DNA of 64,000 bases from an uncultured Selenomonadales bacterium (GTDB lineage Bacteria > Bacillota > Negativicutes > Acidaminococcales > Acidaminococcaceae): positions 1 through 64,000 of the forward strand of contig OMYP01000007.1 in NCBI GenBank assembly GCA_900315345.1, given 5' to 3'. Each line of letters begins with the position of its first letter. Position 1 is the stretch's first letter. A model generated the notes under the pieces. The model was not told the origin of the DNA, searched no databases, and worked only from the letters and a program-made list of their open reading frames with translations. The position numbers and the translations under genes are program-made. Below, piece after piece: positions 33,561-42,486 of the stretch.

Positions 33561-35165
33561 TCAGTATTTCAGCACTTTATCGGATTTCAGCTTACGGGAT
33601 TTGTCATAATCAATGCGATGATCCAGATCGTGCTTCGTCAGAAGTTTTCCGTGGAAATCTTTCCAGGCAGACAGCGTTTTCTCCGCATTATCACGAAGGG
33701 CCTGGGCGAAAAGTTCTGCAGGCAGCGTGGAGGCATCCCCCACCAGCTCCATGGCACGTTGTTCTTCTTTTTTCGCTGCTTCCCGCACTTCCGGAGCCAG
33801 GACGCTGTAGTACCCCCGAGTCAGGGTCGTCACCTGACCGGAGATCCACCAGGCTTTTTCACCCTCATATTTTTTACGGTCTGCCTTTTCGTAGGCTTCC
33901 GGCAACGGCGAAACTGCCAGGGGAATGTAAACGCTTTCCGCCGGCGCATTCATGGACAGCCAGAAAATGGGACACGGCAGCGTATCCTTGGCCTGAGTGA
34001 TCCATGTATAGGCAATGTTGCGGCTGGTAATGGAACGCTCCCACTTATTGTCCCCATAGCGGTAGGGCGAAGCAAACAGCCCCGCTCCTTCCCCGTTTCT
34101 CCGGTCAACAGGCGTACCTTCATAAGCATCCCGGTGCAGATCCATCACTTCGGCCAGGGTAAGGGGATGATCCGGTTTCACAGAAAAGGGATATCTCTCC
34201 GTATCCCAGTTTTTTACTTTCATAGGAAGTTTTGCGGAAGGAGCCACAAGGCTTAATGCCCGCCATACCCGGCGTAATGCAAAATAGGGATGGAAATCTT
34301 CCGCCGCCTGCATGGAACGCACCCAGTCCACGTTACCCTGTTTATCGTAAGCAGCCCAGCCGGCTTTTTTCAGCATCTCCGGCAGTTCCGGATTATAAAT
34401 CTGGTTGGGATCATCTTTCCGAATCCCCCGGATCCGGAACTGGTTGGCTGCTACAAAAAATTCCCCGTCAGGCACCCGCTGGGCGATCCAAAAGCCCCCA
34501 TTGCCCGAGGGCGTAGGCTGCATCTCCACCACCCAGCCTTCGTTCCGGTCTGCCACCAGCAGGGTCTCGCCGGTTCCCCACAGTCCGTATGTATCAATGA
34601 GGCTGCCGATAAGATGCACCGCGTCCCGGGCTGTCCGGCAGCGTTCCAGAGCTACCCGCCCCAGTTCGGAAGCGTAGAAGATGCCGCGGCCTTCCTTCGG
34701 CTCCAGATATTCCAGATGCCGGGAATTGTTGGTGCATTCTCCCAGCATGAGGCCGTGCTCGTTCATGACGCCGTAATCGCTGTCAATGTATGCATAAGTG
34801 TGAGCCGCTTCCGGAATCTCCCCCAGGGGCTTTGTCCGTTCCCGGTCCGGGTAATCATACCCGGGAGCCCGCTCCGGAGCCACCAGGCGGGGATTGTCAT
34901 AACAGGAATATTCCGGCAGATTATCCCAGGCAATGGCGGAAGGGTACACCTTGCGCACAGCCCCGGCGGGATGATCCTTGGCCGGAATATAAACGATACT
35001 GGGATCGCTGGAAAAAGAATCGTTGGAATGGGTTACAAAAGTGCTGCCGTCCGCGGAAGCTCCTTTCGTCACAATCGTTGTGGTGCAGGCGTCCGCAGAA
35101 GAAATAAGACAGCTTCCCAAAATAGCTGCCAGCACTGCCGGGACAAGAATTGTTTTCCGAATCAT
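33561..35165 (-). CDS. C69-family dipeptidase, exported
   Basis: The ATG at 35165 gives a signal peptide (MIRKTILVPAVLAAILGSCLISSADA), and cleavage leaves Cys as the first mature residue (CTTTIVTKGASADG). In C69 (PepD-like) enzymes an N-terminal Cys is the nucleophile. Further C69 features are THSNDSFSSDP, DSDYGVMNEHGLMLGE and ITSRNIAYTWITQA. The 534-aa length is normal. It probably cuts dipeptides in the periplasm, in line with amino-acid fermentation. Confidence 0.9.
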   Translation of the reverse strand: MIRKTILVPAVLAAILGSCLISSADACTTTIVTKGASADGSTFVTHSNDSFSSDPSIVYIPAKDHPAGAVRKVYPSAIAWDNLPEYSCYDNPRLVAPERAPGYDYPDRERTKPLGEIPEAAHTYAYIDSDYGVMNEHGLMLGECTNNSRHLEYLEPKEGRGIFYASELGRVALERCRTARDAVHLIGSLIDTYGLWGTGETLLVADRNEGWVVEMQPTPSGNGGFWIAQRVPDGEFFVAANQFRIRGIRKDDPNQIYNPELPEMLKKAGWAAYDKQGNVDWVRSMQAAEDFHPYFALRRVWRALSLVAPSAKLPMKVKNWDTERYPFSVKPDHPLTLAEVMDLHRDAYEGTPVDRRNGEGAGLFASPYRYGDNKWERSITSRNIAYTWITQAKDTLPCPIFWLSMNAPAESVYIPLAVSPLPEAYEKADRKKYEGEKAWWISGQVTTLTRGYYSVLAPEVREAAKKEEQRAMELVGDASTLPAELFAQALRDNAEKTLSAWKDFHGKLLTKHDLDHRIDYDKSRKLKSDKVLKY

Positions 35166-35531
35166 AAATTTCTCCGTTCCACCGCCGCAAACCGGCGGCG
35201 CAAGATTGAAAAAAAAATTTACGCTAACTTGCCAGATGTAATACATGGTTGTTACGCAATTATTATTAATTATACCACGACAATTATACCACGACTGCCT
35301 GCTTAATTTCTTCACATTTTCGCCAAACTTTTGTTACAAATTCAATTACCAGACTCTTTATAATGAAATCGGTCCGGGAAAATAATTTGTCCGGTTCCCT
35401 CTCGATAATTTTTAAAAAACACTGATTCATTTACTATTCGTTTTCACGCTTAAATCAGTTTTTCCTTACGTTAACAACTCTCACGGATAACGCGGTTATC
35501 ACTGTTATTGTAATTTTCAGGAGGAACAAAC
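35166..35531. other. Intergenic region between divergent genes
   Basis: It holds the promoters of the divergent dipeptidase and TM2 genes. A hairpin-like pair ACTGATT/AATCAGT (about 35422-35458) ends in TTTTT. No gene is apparent. Confidence 0.45.
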
Positions 35532-35891
35532 ATGGACGCACAGACCAGATTGGAAATTCAGAATTTAACCGAACAGCAGCAGCAGTATGTGATCCAGACG
35601 CTGCCTGCCAAAGAAAAAACTGTTTCTTCCGCATATATTTTCTGGGTGTTGCTGGGAGCCCACTATTTTTACCTGAACAAACCGTTTAAAAATCTTTTCC
35701 TGTGGGCATTGAGTTACATCTGGATCGGCATCATCTGGTGGGTCTACGATGCCTTCCGCATGAAACGGCTGGTAGAGGAATGCAACCGGGAAATCGCCAA
35801 ACAGGTGATCCATGATGCCATATTGCTTTACCCCAAACCCCCGAAGCTCCACAGCGAAACCATCGATGCGGAATTTAAAGAAACAAAGTAA
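35532..35891 (+). CDS. TM2-domain membrane protein, 119 aa
   Basis: The start follows AGGAGG. Two hydrophobic segments (AYIFWVLLGAHYFYLNK and LFLWALSYIWIGIIWWVYDAF, residues about 34-78) form the TM2 pair, with a short turn. A soluble helical N-terminus and an acidic C-terminal tail flank them. TM2 proteins are widespread inner-membrane proteins of uncertain function. Confidence 0.8.
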   Translation: MDAQTRLEIQNLTEQQQQYVIQTLPAKEKTVSSAYIFWVLLGAHYFYLNKPFKNLFLWALSYIWIGIIWWVYDAFRMKRLVEECNREIAKQVIHDAILLYPKPPKLHSETIDAEFKETK

Positions 35892-35902
35892 CAGTAAAAA
35901 AT

Positions 35903-35947
35903 ACGCCTTCCCGAATCCGGCAAAACAGCCGGGCAAAGGGAAGGCGT
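35903..35947. terminator. Bidirectional terminator
   Basis: ACGCCTTCCC pairs with GGGAAGGCGT, with CCGG/CCGG pairing inside, followed by AATTTTTTA on the plus strand and preceded by AAAAAAT. It separates convergent genes ending at 35891 and 35964. Confidence 0.85.
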
Positions 35948-35963
35948 AATTTTTTATAGTTTG

Positions 35964-36407
35964 TTACATCTCCGCGCTGTCAAACAACAGCGTCACCGGT
36001 CCGTCGTTAACGGAAGCCACCTGCATGTCCGCGCCGAACTCGCCGTGCTCTACAGCAAACCCTCTGGCCCGGCAGGCATCCATAAATTTTTCGTACAGGG
36101 GAATGGCAATGTCAGGCTTCGCTGCATGGGAAAATCCGGGCCTGCGCTTTTTCAGATCCGCATACAGGGTGAACTGGGACACTACCAGCAAGGCCCCCCC
36201 CACCTGGTCCAGGCTCAGGTTCATCTTTCCGTTTTCATCTTCAAAGACCCGGCAGTTGCAGATTTTTTCCGCCATCTTTACAGTTTCGGCTTCCGTGTCT
36301 TCGGGGCCGATGCCCAACAGCACTAAAAATCCCTTTTCAATCTTTCCGGTAATCTTTCCTTCAATCTCAACAGACGCTTCTTTTACTCTGGTCACTACTG
36401 CTCGCAT
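35964..36407 (-). CDS. dtd: D-aminoacyl-tRNA deacylase
   Basis: The 147-aa protein starts [15 protein letters not shown] and carries the two hallmark motifs SQFTLYAD (residue about 77) and NDGPVT near the C-terminus, which form the chiral-proofreading pocket of Dtd. It hydrolyses D-amino acids wrongly attached to tRNA. Length and motifs are typical. It follows the TrpB2 gene by 34 bases on the same strand. Confidence 0.95.
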   Translation of the reverse strand: MRAVVTRVKEASVEIEGKITGKIEKGFLVLLGIGPEDTEAETVKMAEKICNCRVFEDENGKMNLSLDQVGGALLVVSQFTLYADLKKRRPGFSHAAKPDIAIPLYEKFMDACRARGFAVEHGEFGADMQVASVNDGPVTLLFDSAEM

Positions 36408-36441
36408 AAGGGCCTCCGATATTTATGGATTCGTTCTTCAA

Positions 36442-37824
36442 TTACTCTTGGATTCCCGGGATCTTCGGCAGGCGGTTCATGCTGACCGCCAGTTCCTCAT
36501 CCGTAGGAATGTAATCGTTCATCTTGCCGGTCTGGTAATTTTCGTAAGCGGTCATATCAAAGAAACCGGTGCCGGTGAGACCGAACAGGATGGTTTCGCT
36601 GCGGCCTTCTTCCTTACAGCGTTTCGCTTCTTCAATGGCGCCCCAGATGGCGTGGGCCGATTCCGGCGCCGGTAAAATGCTTTCATATTTGGCGAACAGC
36701 ACCGCTGCGTCAAACACGCTGGTCTGCACTACGGACTTGGCTTCCATGTACCCGTCATGATACAGTTTGGACAGGATGGGCGCCATGCCGTGATACCGCA
36801 GCCCTCCCGCGTGAATGGGAGACGGAGTGAAGGTGCAGCCTAAGGTGTACATTTTCGCCATGGGAGTGATCTTCCCCGTATCGCAGAAATCGTAAGCAAA
36901 CCGGCCCCGGGTCAGGGATGGGCAGGATGCAGGCTCAACGGCCACCAGACGGGGATTCGCCTTACCCTGCAGTTTATCTTTGGCAAACGGCGCGATGAGG
37001 CCGCCCAGATTGGAGCCGCCGCCGGCGCAGCCTACCACCACGTCCGGGTATTCGTCTAACAGGGACAGGGCCGCAGCGCTTTCCAGCCCTACGACAGACT
37101 GGTGCAGCAGCACCTGGTTCAGTACGGAACCCAATACGTATTTTACATTATCGCCGGTTACAGCCCGTTCCACCGCTTCCGAAATGGCGCAGCCAAGGCT
37201 GCCGGGATTGTCCGGCATTTCCGCCAAAATTTTCCGTCCTGCGTTGGTAGTATCGCTGGGGCTTGCTACCACGCTGGCCCCGAAGGTCTGCATTATCGCT
37301 TTACGGAAGGGTTTCTGATTGTACGAGGCCTTTACCATAAACACTTCCAGAGGCAGGCCGAAATAGCAGCAGGCCTCTGCCAGAGCAGTGCCCCACTGAC
37401 CGGCGCCGGTTTCCGTGGTAACGCCCTTCAGGCCCTGCTTCTTGGCATAATAAGCCTGGGGGATGGCGCTGTTCAGTTTATGGCTTCCGGATGTGTTGTT
37501 ACCTTCAAACTTGTAATAAATCTTCGCCGGGGTATCCAGGGCCTTTTCCAGATTGTAGGCCCGGCACAGAGGAGACGGACGGTAATTTTTGTACATCTCC
37601 AGCACTTCCGGCGGAATTTCAATGTACGGCGTATCGTTGTCCATTTCCTGATGGGCCAGCTCCTTGCAGAACACCGGGTACAGATCTTCCTCGGACACCG
37701 GTTTTCCCGTGGCGGGATTCAGCATGGGTTCCGGTTTTTCCTTCATATCCGCCCGCAGATTATACCAGGCTGTTGGCATCTGCTCTTCCGTTAAATATAA
37801 TCTGTGGGGTACTTTTTTGATCAT
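36442..37824 (-). CDS. trpB: TrpB2-type tryptophan synthase beta chain
   Basis: The 460-aa protein has the PLP-lysine motif NNTSGSHKLNSA and the GETGAGQWG-like TETGAGQWGTAL segment, with GCAGGGSNLGG binding the PLP phosphate. The long N-terminal extension (LYLTEEQMPTAWYN) and length mark it as the TrpB2 type, which may use serine and indole without TrpA. No other trp genes are near. The upstream T-box reads a Trp codon, which supports a role in tryptophan supply. Confidence 0.9.
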   Translation of the reverse strand: MIKKVPHRLYLTEEQMPTAWYNLRADMKEKPEPMLNPATGKPVSEEDLYPVFCKELAHQEMDNDTPYIEIPPEVLEMYKNYRPSPLCRAYNLEKALDTPAKIYYKFEGNNTSGSHKLNSAIPQAYYAKKQGLKGVTTETGAGQWGTALAEACCYFGLPLEVFMVKASYNQKPFRKAIMQTFGASVVASPSDTTNAGRKILAEMPDNPGSLGCAISEAVERAVTGDNVKYVLGSVLNQVLLHQSVVGLESAAALSLLDEYPDVVVGCAGGGSNLGGLIAPFAKDKLQGKANPRLVAVEPASCPSLTRGRFAYDFCDTGKITPMAKMYTLGCTFTPSPIHAGGLRYHGMAPILSKLYHDGYMEAKSVVQTSVFDAAVLFAKYESILPAPESAHAIWGAIEEAKRCKEEGRSETILFGLTGTGFFDMTAYENYQTGKMNDYIPTDEELAVSMNRLPKIPGIQE

Positions 37825-37839
37825 GATCCATTCCTCCAG

Positions 37840-38200
37840 TTTTTTTACATTATTTATGAAATTTTTTCTGTTTTACCGTTTCCCCAGTTTTACTATTTAT
37901 CAGATACCATAAAAAAGAGCTTTTGTCCCAATTATGAGACAAAAGCTCTGCTTCTGCGGTACCACTCATTTTGGCGGAAATGCTTCCGCCCACTCACAAG
38001 GCTTCTTTGGTAACGGGAGAAGAACCCGGCGGCTGCTACTCGTAAAAGCGCTGCGTTGTCATCAGATACACTGCACGCTGCATTTTCGTTCCGCCCTTAA
38101 AAGTCCATTCGGCAAATTCTACCCGCCGCCTTTCCAGCACCGGCGGCTCTCTGCAGGGAATTTCCTTTGCTTACTCTTCTTTATCATCGGTTTAAAAAAA
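37840..38200 (-). promoter_or_regulatory. T-box riboswitch (Trp) with terminator ahead of trpB
   Basis: On the minus strand the antiterminator signature AGTGGTACCGC lies at 37967-37957, and a terminator hairpin AGAGCTTTTGTC/GACAAAAGCTCT with a TTTTTT tail at 37949-37911. The stem I region (about 38190-38090) contains GAATGGAC, where TGG in specifier position predicts tRNA-Trp binding. Uncharged tRNA-Trp would turn on trpB. Exact leader start not determined. Confidence 0.85.
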
Positions 38201-38326
38201 TTTTAATTTATTTTTTATTTTACTTACAAGTTTTAAATTGTCAAGAAAAACACGTAAATTCGTAAAAATAAACGGTTGCTTCTTTACAATCTGTAATATT
38301 CTTTACAGGTAATGAAGAACTGCTGA

Positions 38327-39157
38327 TCACCAGGCGCTGAGGATGCTGCCCTTAAAGTGATCGGTAATAAACTTTTTGTTTTCTTCGGAACGGTACACTT
38401 TTTCGATCTGTTTGATGCGGGGATCGTTAAAGTTTTTCTCCGTTGTAACAAAAATGTTTACATACGGGTTGTCCGCCCCTTCCACAATGATGGCATCCTT
38501 CAGAGGATTCAGCTTAGCCGGCAGCGCATAGTTTACATTGATGCAGGCAATAGTCACATCGTTAATGCTTCTGGGAATGCTGGCCGCGTCCAGTTCACGG
38601 AACTGGAAGTTATGTTTGTTTTCCGTAATATCCGTTAAGGAAGCAACCGGGTTCTTCTTGTCTTTTACTTTGATGAGGCCCGCGTCGTCCAGCATCAGCA
38701 GGGCCCGGCCCCCGTTAGACGGATCGTTGGGAATGGCAACGGTAGCGCCGTCAGGAATGGTTTCACCCTTTTTCACCTTCGTGGAATACACAGCCATGGG
38801 GAAGATTACGGTCTTGAAGCATTCTTTCAATTTAAAGCTGGGTTCCTTTTTCAGGGTCGCCGCCAGATACGGCGCATGCTGCATGCTGTTGGCAAACAGT
38901 TCGCCCTGGTTCAGTGCCACGTTGGGAGTCACAAAGTCGCTGAACTCCACCACTTCGATCTTCAGGCCCTGTTTTTCCGCCAGTTTCTTTACGTTATCCA
39001 TAATTTCGGCATGAGGACCTGCGGTTACGCCAATTTTAATCGGCTTGTCCGCAGCCGGCGCCGCTTTTTTATCGTCCTTTTTTTCGCCGCCGCAGCCTAT
39101 CAGGCCTAAAGCTAAAATACCCGTTGCCAGAATCAGTGAAAGTTTTTTCAATAACAT
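38327..39157 (-). CDS. metQ: Methionine-binding lipoprotein MetQ/NlpA
   Basis: It has a lipoprotein signal with lipobox LIGC (Cys 22), followed by the KIGVTAGPHAEIMDNV start of the NlpA/MetQ family, and FANSMQHAPYL, AIPNDPSNGGRAL and CINVNYAL. The product binds methionine for an ABC importer. No metN or metI gene is beside it, so it may serve an importer encoded elsewhere. The 276-aa length is normal. Confidence 0.9.
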   Translation of the reverse strand: MLLKKLSLILATGILALGLIGCGGEKKDDKKAAPAADKPIKIGVTAGPHAEIMDNVKKLAEKQGLKIEVVEFSDFVTPNVALNQGELFANSMQHAPYLAATLKKEPSFKLKECFKTVIFPMAVYSTKVKKGETIPDGATVAIPNDPSNGGRALLMLDDAGLIKVKDKKNPVASLTDITENKHNFQFRELDAASIPRSINDVTIACINVNYALPAKLNPLKDAIIVEGADNPYVNIFVTTEKNFNDPRIKQIEKVYRSEENKKFITDHFKGSILSAW

Positions 39158-39261
39158 TTGTAATCCCCTCCATCTTTCTTACGGAACCGCCGATCCATGT
39201 ATCTGCGCCCTTGCAGGTACTATTTACACAGACTCATGGAATCATCGTTTCCAAACTTCCA

Positions 39262-39286
39262 ATATCATATTTAAAAAGTATGATAT
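39262..39286. promoter_or_regulatory. Palindromic operator upstream of metQ
   Basis: ATATCATA and TATGATAT flank 9 bases. It lies about 105 bases before the metQ start. The leader between it and the gene can form a long stem (GATTCCATG against CATGGATC plus TCTG/CAGA) but I do not recognise a known SAM riboswitch. The remaining 39158-39493 interval shows no gene. Confidence 0.5.
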
Positions 39287-39493
39287 AGAACTATTATTTC
39301 AAATTATATCGGTCTTTTCAGGTCTGTCAATTTATTTTTTTATTTTTTTCAGAAATTGAGTATATTTTACAGCAAATTGTACTAAAAGTTACAAAAACAA
39401 AACGTTGCCCATCAAAAAGAAATGCTTCAGGCGATTTCGTTTCCAGTCTTTTCATCGTCCGTCCTAATTTTCCATTCAGACCGCTCCGTCCTT

Positions 39494-40144
39494 TCATTTC
39501 AGCCGGCCGAAGGGCTGCTTCAGGCGAAATTCCTCCGGAATATGGTCATCCTTGCTCCAGTAGGCGATCTCCGCCTTGTCATCATCATCCACCGTAACGA
39601 TGTTCAGGGCCCCGTTGGTGATGGGATGCTGCCACACTTCGTCCAGAGGAAAACCGGCGACGGTAAGTAAAATGCTGCTGATGCACATCATGTGGGAAAC
39701 CAGCAGTACGGTGCCGCCCCGGTTTTCCCTTACGATTTTCCAAAAGGTTTTCATGGCGCGTTCCCGGGTTTTTTCAAAGGGTTCCGCCCCTTGTAACTGA
39801 ATTTGCGAAGGATGTGTGCGCCAAACATCATACAGGCCCGGATATTTTTCGTCGATCTCCGAGACCAGCAGGCCTTCCCATTCCCCTACGCCCATCTCTT
39901 TCAAGCCTTCTTCCGCGTAAACAGGAATGTTACGCTCCCCCCGGATGATGGAAGCCGTTTCCATGGCCCGCTGCAGGGGACTGGTATAAATGGCGGTGAG
40001 GGTCGTACCTTCCAGTCCCAGTTTGGCAAACCCCGCCTGCTTTCTTCCCGTTTCATTCAGAGGCACATCGGAAATTCCCTGGAAGCGGTGCAGCACATTC
40101 CATTCCGTTTCCCCGTGCCGGATCAAAATAATTGTTGTCGTCAT
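39494..40144 (-). CDS. Histidine phosphatase (phosphoglycerate mutase family)
   Basis: The 216-aa protein has the catalytic LIRHGETEWN (residues 7-16), the RAMETASII segment, a GEWEGL motif and VSHMM with the second His. This is the cofactor-dependent mutase/phosphatase fold. Small members include CobC, GpmB-like and broad phosphatases; which one this is cannot be read from the sequence. Confidence 0.9.
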   Translation of the reverse strand: MTTTIILIRHGETEWNVLHRFQGISDVPLNETGRKQAGFAKLGLEGTTLTAIYTSPLQRAMETASIIRGERNIPVYAEEGLKEMGVGEWEGLLVSEIDEKYPGLYDVWRTHPSQIQLQGAEPFEKTRERAMKTFWKIVRENRGGTVLLVSHMMCISSILLTVAGFPLDEVWQHPITNGALNIVTVDDDDKAEIAYWSKDDHIPEEFRLKQPFGRLK

Positions 40145-40336
40145 AGTCTGAACCCGTTATCCAAATTATTATTTTACCCAAAATATTTTTAAATTTTTTC
40201 ATCTGCCAAAAAAGATTATAGCGATCCGGACGCAACACTCATCCCCCGCAATCCTTATTGGGATTCCAAAATTTTTCAAATTCGTCAAATGCTTGCCGCC
40301 CGGTTGTGCTATACTTATCATAAAGCAATGTAGTCT

Positions 40337-40356
40337 GTGTTATACTACTATAACAC
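40337..40356. promoter_or_regulatory. Palindrome upstream of an exported-protein gene
   Basis: GTGTTATA and TATAACAC flank CTAC, giving a perfect 8-base arm palindrome 38 bases before the start at 40394. It is likely an operator overlapping the promoter (TTATAC-like box). Confidence 0.55.
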
Positions 40357-40393
40357 AAAAAAATATTTACCGATACAGCCGCAGGAGGATAAA

Positions 40394-41140
40394 ATGAAAA
40401 AATTTCTGGTACTGCTTCTTTCGTTACTTGTTGTAAGCTTCAGCGCAACCGCCTTCGCCAAATGGGAAGACCGTGATATCGTAGAACGGATCCGGGCCGT
40501 AGGCAATACGCCGGCATCACAGAAAAAAGCCGATAAAATTTTCAGCCAGCGGATTAAAGAGGCGGCGGAAGCCCGGGCCAGGGAGCAGGCAGAAGCGGCC
40601 CAGGGCTACCGTACTGTAAGCCGCAGACCCGTCGTTGCCATTGTATATGAAAACAACGCCAAAACAAAATACGACCACACCATCGACAAAAAGCTCTTTG
40701 AATACCTGGATGCAGCCATGCCTGTTTCCACCTACGACCTTGTAGACGGAAAGCCCTACCGGGAACGGCTGGCGGAAATCGGTATCGAAGATATTGCCGA
40801 CGCGGAGCGGGCCGACATTATTGACGCGCTGGCAGACAGCGACGTGGATTACTTCCTTTACTTAGGCGTGGGCCCTGTCAGCGTAAAAGATAAAGGCAGC
40901 CTGCTGGCTGCAGGGAAACGGGCCAACTCCACCATTCCCTTCCGCATCATCGACATCCGTAACAACAAATACATTTACACCAAAACCTACACCGAAGCCG
41001 CCCAGACCACTTCGGCCATCGGCAGCGTAGGCAGCAAATCCGTAACCCTGGAGATCATGACCCGGGTAGGCAAACAGATCCAGGCCGCCATTGAAGAGCG
41101 GCTGCCAAAATCCGTCACCTACAGGGAATATATTCGATAA
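40394..41140 (+). CDS. Exported protein of unknown function, 248 aa
   Basis: The ATG at 40394 follows GGAGGA and gives a signal peptide ending FSATAFA. The mature protein contains Arg/Ala-rich helices followed by alternating strands (VVAIVYENN, DVDYFLYLGVGPVS, IPFRIIDIRNNKYIYTKTYTEA). The last pattern resembles periplasmic proteins with a lipoprotein or secretin-like fold. I do not recognise a family. Confidence 0.6.
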   Translation: MKKFLVLLLSLLVVSFSATAFAKWEDRDIVERIRAVGNTPASQKKADKIFSQRIKEAAEARAREQAEAAQGYRTVSRRPVVAIVYENNAKTKYDHTIDKKLFEYLDAAMPVSTYDLVDGKPYRERLAEIGIEDIADAERADIIDALADSDVDYFLYLGVGPVSVKDKGSLLAAGKRANSTIPFRIIDIRNNKYIYTKTYTEAAQTTSAIGSVGSKSVTLEIMTRVGKQIQAAIEERLPKSVTYREYIR

Positions 41141-41227
41141 GGAGCAGAATCTCCAGCCGCTTCCCTTTTTGATTTTCATCGTGTTGATAACAAAAAATAT
41201 TCTGCCAACCCCCAATCAAATGAATAA

Positions 41228-41261
41228 CTCCCTGCCGGAATGTTTCATCCTGAGCAGGGAG
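41228..41261. terminator. Shared terminator hairpin CTCCCTGC / GCAGGGAG
   Basis: It separates the exported-protein gene (plus) from the Rpn-like gene (minus). A near copy, together with the 3' end of the neighbouring gene, recurs at 42426-42459. Confidence 0.8.
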
Positions 41262-41288
41262 CTGTTTTAATTTTGACCTTTTAAATTT

Positions 41289-42155
41289 TTACAGTACCGC
41301 TACGCCCATAGACTCAGCGAGTTTACGAATAGCAGCTTCCGGAAGTTTGCTGTACTTTTTAATTTTTGCAAGCGATTCACCATCCCGTATCATATCCGTC
41401 GCAACGCGTTCATTGATTTTATTTTCTGTACGTATTTCCGTTTCTTTCCGTTCCTGCGCTAACACTTTTTCTTCGTCATATTCCGTCAACAGCATTCGTC
41501 TCACCTCCGCCCTGTTCGCTATCAGAAAGTTCCGGATTTCAAACTCCTCCGGCATCTCCTGTATCGCGGCTTCTACCGCCGCCTCAAAATTCCGCAGCGC
41601 CTTCTGATAATACCGTACCTTGTCTACCAGCCACGCGTATTCCCGTAACGGCTGGCACGCTTCCATCAATGCCCGGTTCTTGCCGTAATTGATGTTCAGC
41701 ATCGTTACCTTTACTTCAATATCCGCTTCACCGCCAAAAGCATCACTCAGCTTCAGCACTTGCCGTTCAGGCTGTTCCGCTCTGCCATTATAAAAGCAAA
41801 CGCAATTGGGTTTCGGCAAAGCCTGCAAACTTCTGCTGAACAGATAATATTCGCTGGAGGCAATGTATTTTTCGTACAACTGTGTTCCATACGTAAGGAA
41901 ACGCATAGGCATGTTGGGGTTAAAGCTGCTCTGGTGCTCCCACAGGTTCATTTCGCTCCGGATGATAAAGGACACATCGTTCTTCATTCCCATATACACA
42001 GCGTCTTCTATTGTGTTGAACTGGATTTCATCCGGATTCCGGTACTGTGACCCGTTCACTGCATTGTATAGCGACAGGGTCCACTTTTTGTTTTCAGGGT
42101 TCCCGAAAATAAATTTGAATACTCGATCTTTGTATTCACGGTTAAGTACAGTCAA
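41289..42155 (-). CDS. Rpn-like PD-(D/E)XK nuclease, 288 aa
   Basis: The best start is a TTG at 42155 behind AAAGGAG; the frame upstream has no ribosome site. The N-terminal LNREYKDRVFKFIFGNP and MKNDVSFIIRSEMNLWEHQSSFNPNMPMRFLTYGTQLY (Asp, Glu-x-Gln) are typical of the Rpn/PD-(D/E)XK 'transposase' family. Such proteins are now known mainly as nucleases in mobile-element and phage conflicts. The last about 40 residues are almost identical to the neighbouring Rpn gene although the rest differs. Confidence 0.75.
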   Translation of the reverse strand: MTVLNREYKDRVFKFIFGNPENKKWTLSLYNAVNGSQYRNPDEIQFNTIEDAVYMGMKNDVSFIIRSEMNLWEHQSSFNPNMPMRFLTYGTQLYEKYIASSEYYLFSRSLQALPKPNCVCFYNGRAEQPERQVLKLSDAFGGEADIEVKVTMLNINYGKNRALMEACQPLREYAWLVDKVRYYQKALRNFEAAVEAAIQEMPEEFEIRNFLIANRAEVRRMLLTEYDEEKVLAQERKETEIRTENKINERVATDMIRDGESLAKIKKYSKLPEAAIRKLAESMGVAVL

Positions 42156-42425
42156 ACATAAACTCCTTTCACACTCGTACCTGACTCTGCCGTGACAATA
42201 AAAGAAAATCTGGTTACTATTATTGTAAGTCGTAATAGTTTTGTTGGCAAGAAATTGGCAATGGTAGATATGAAATTTTTGTGAATTGATTGATGAAACA
42301 AAAAAAGCAAAACAAAAGAAAAAACCTCCCGTTGTATTTCTGGCCATATCGCACCCTGAATAATCAATTCAGTCCACGCATCCCTTCTCTATTAATTTTT
42401 AACAAATTTCAAATTAAATGAACAA

Positions 42426-42459
42426 CTCCCTGCCAGGATTTTTCATCTTAAGCAGGGAG
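42426..42459. terminator. Near copy of the terminator at 41228
   Basis: CTCCCTGC/GCAGGGAG arms recur, with the surrounding sequence also similar. It ends the second Rpn gene on the minus strand. The rest of 42156-42486 shows no gene. Confidence 0.75.
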
Positions 42460-42486
42460 TCGTTTCAATTTTAACCTTTTAAATTC

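Noticed and set aside
34290..35306. Plus-strand frame opposite the C69 dipeptidase gene
   Set aside because: Antisense shadow of a conserved enzyme with signal peptide.
39158..39260. SAM riboswitch ahead of metQ
   Set aside because: The leader forms a stem but lacks the conserved cores of the SAM classes I know.
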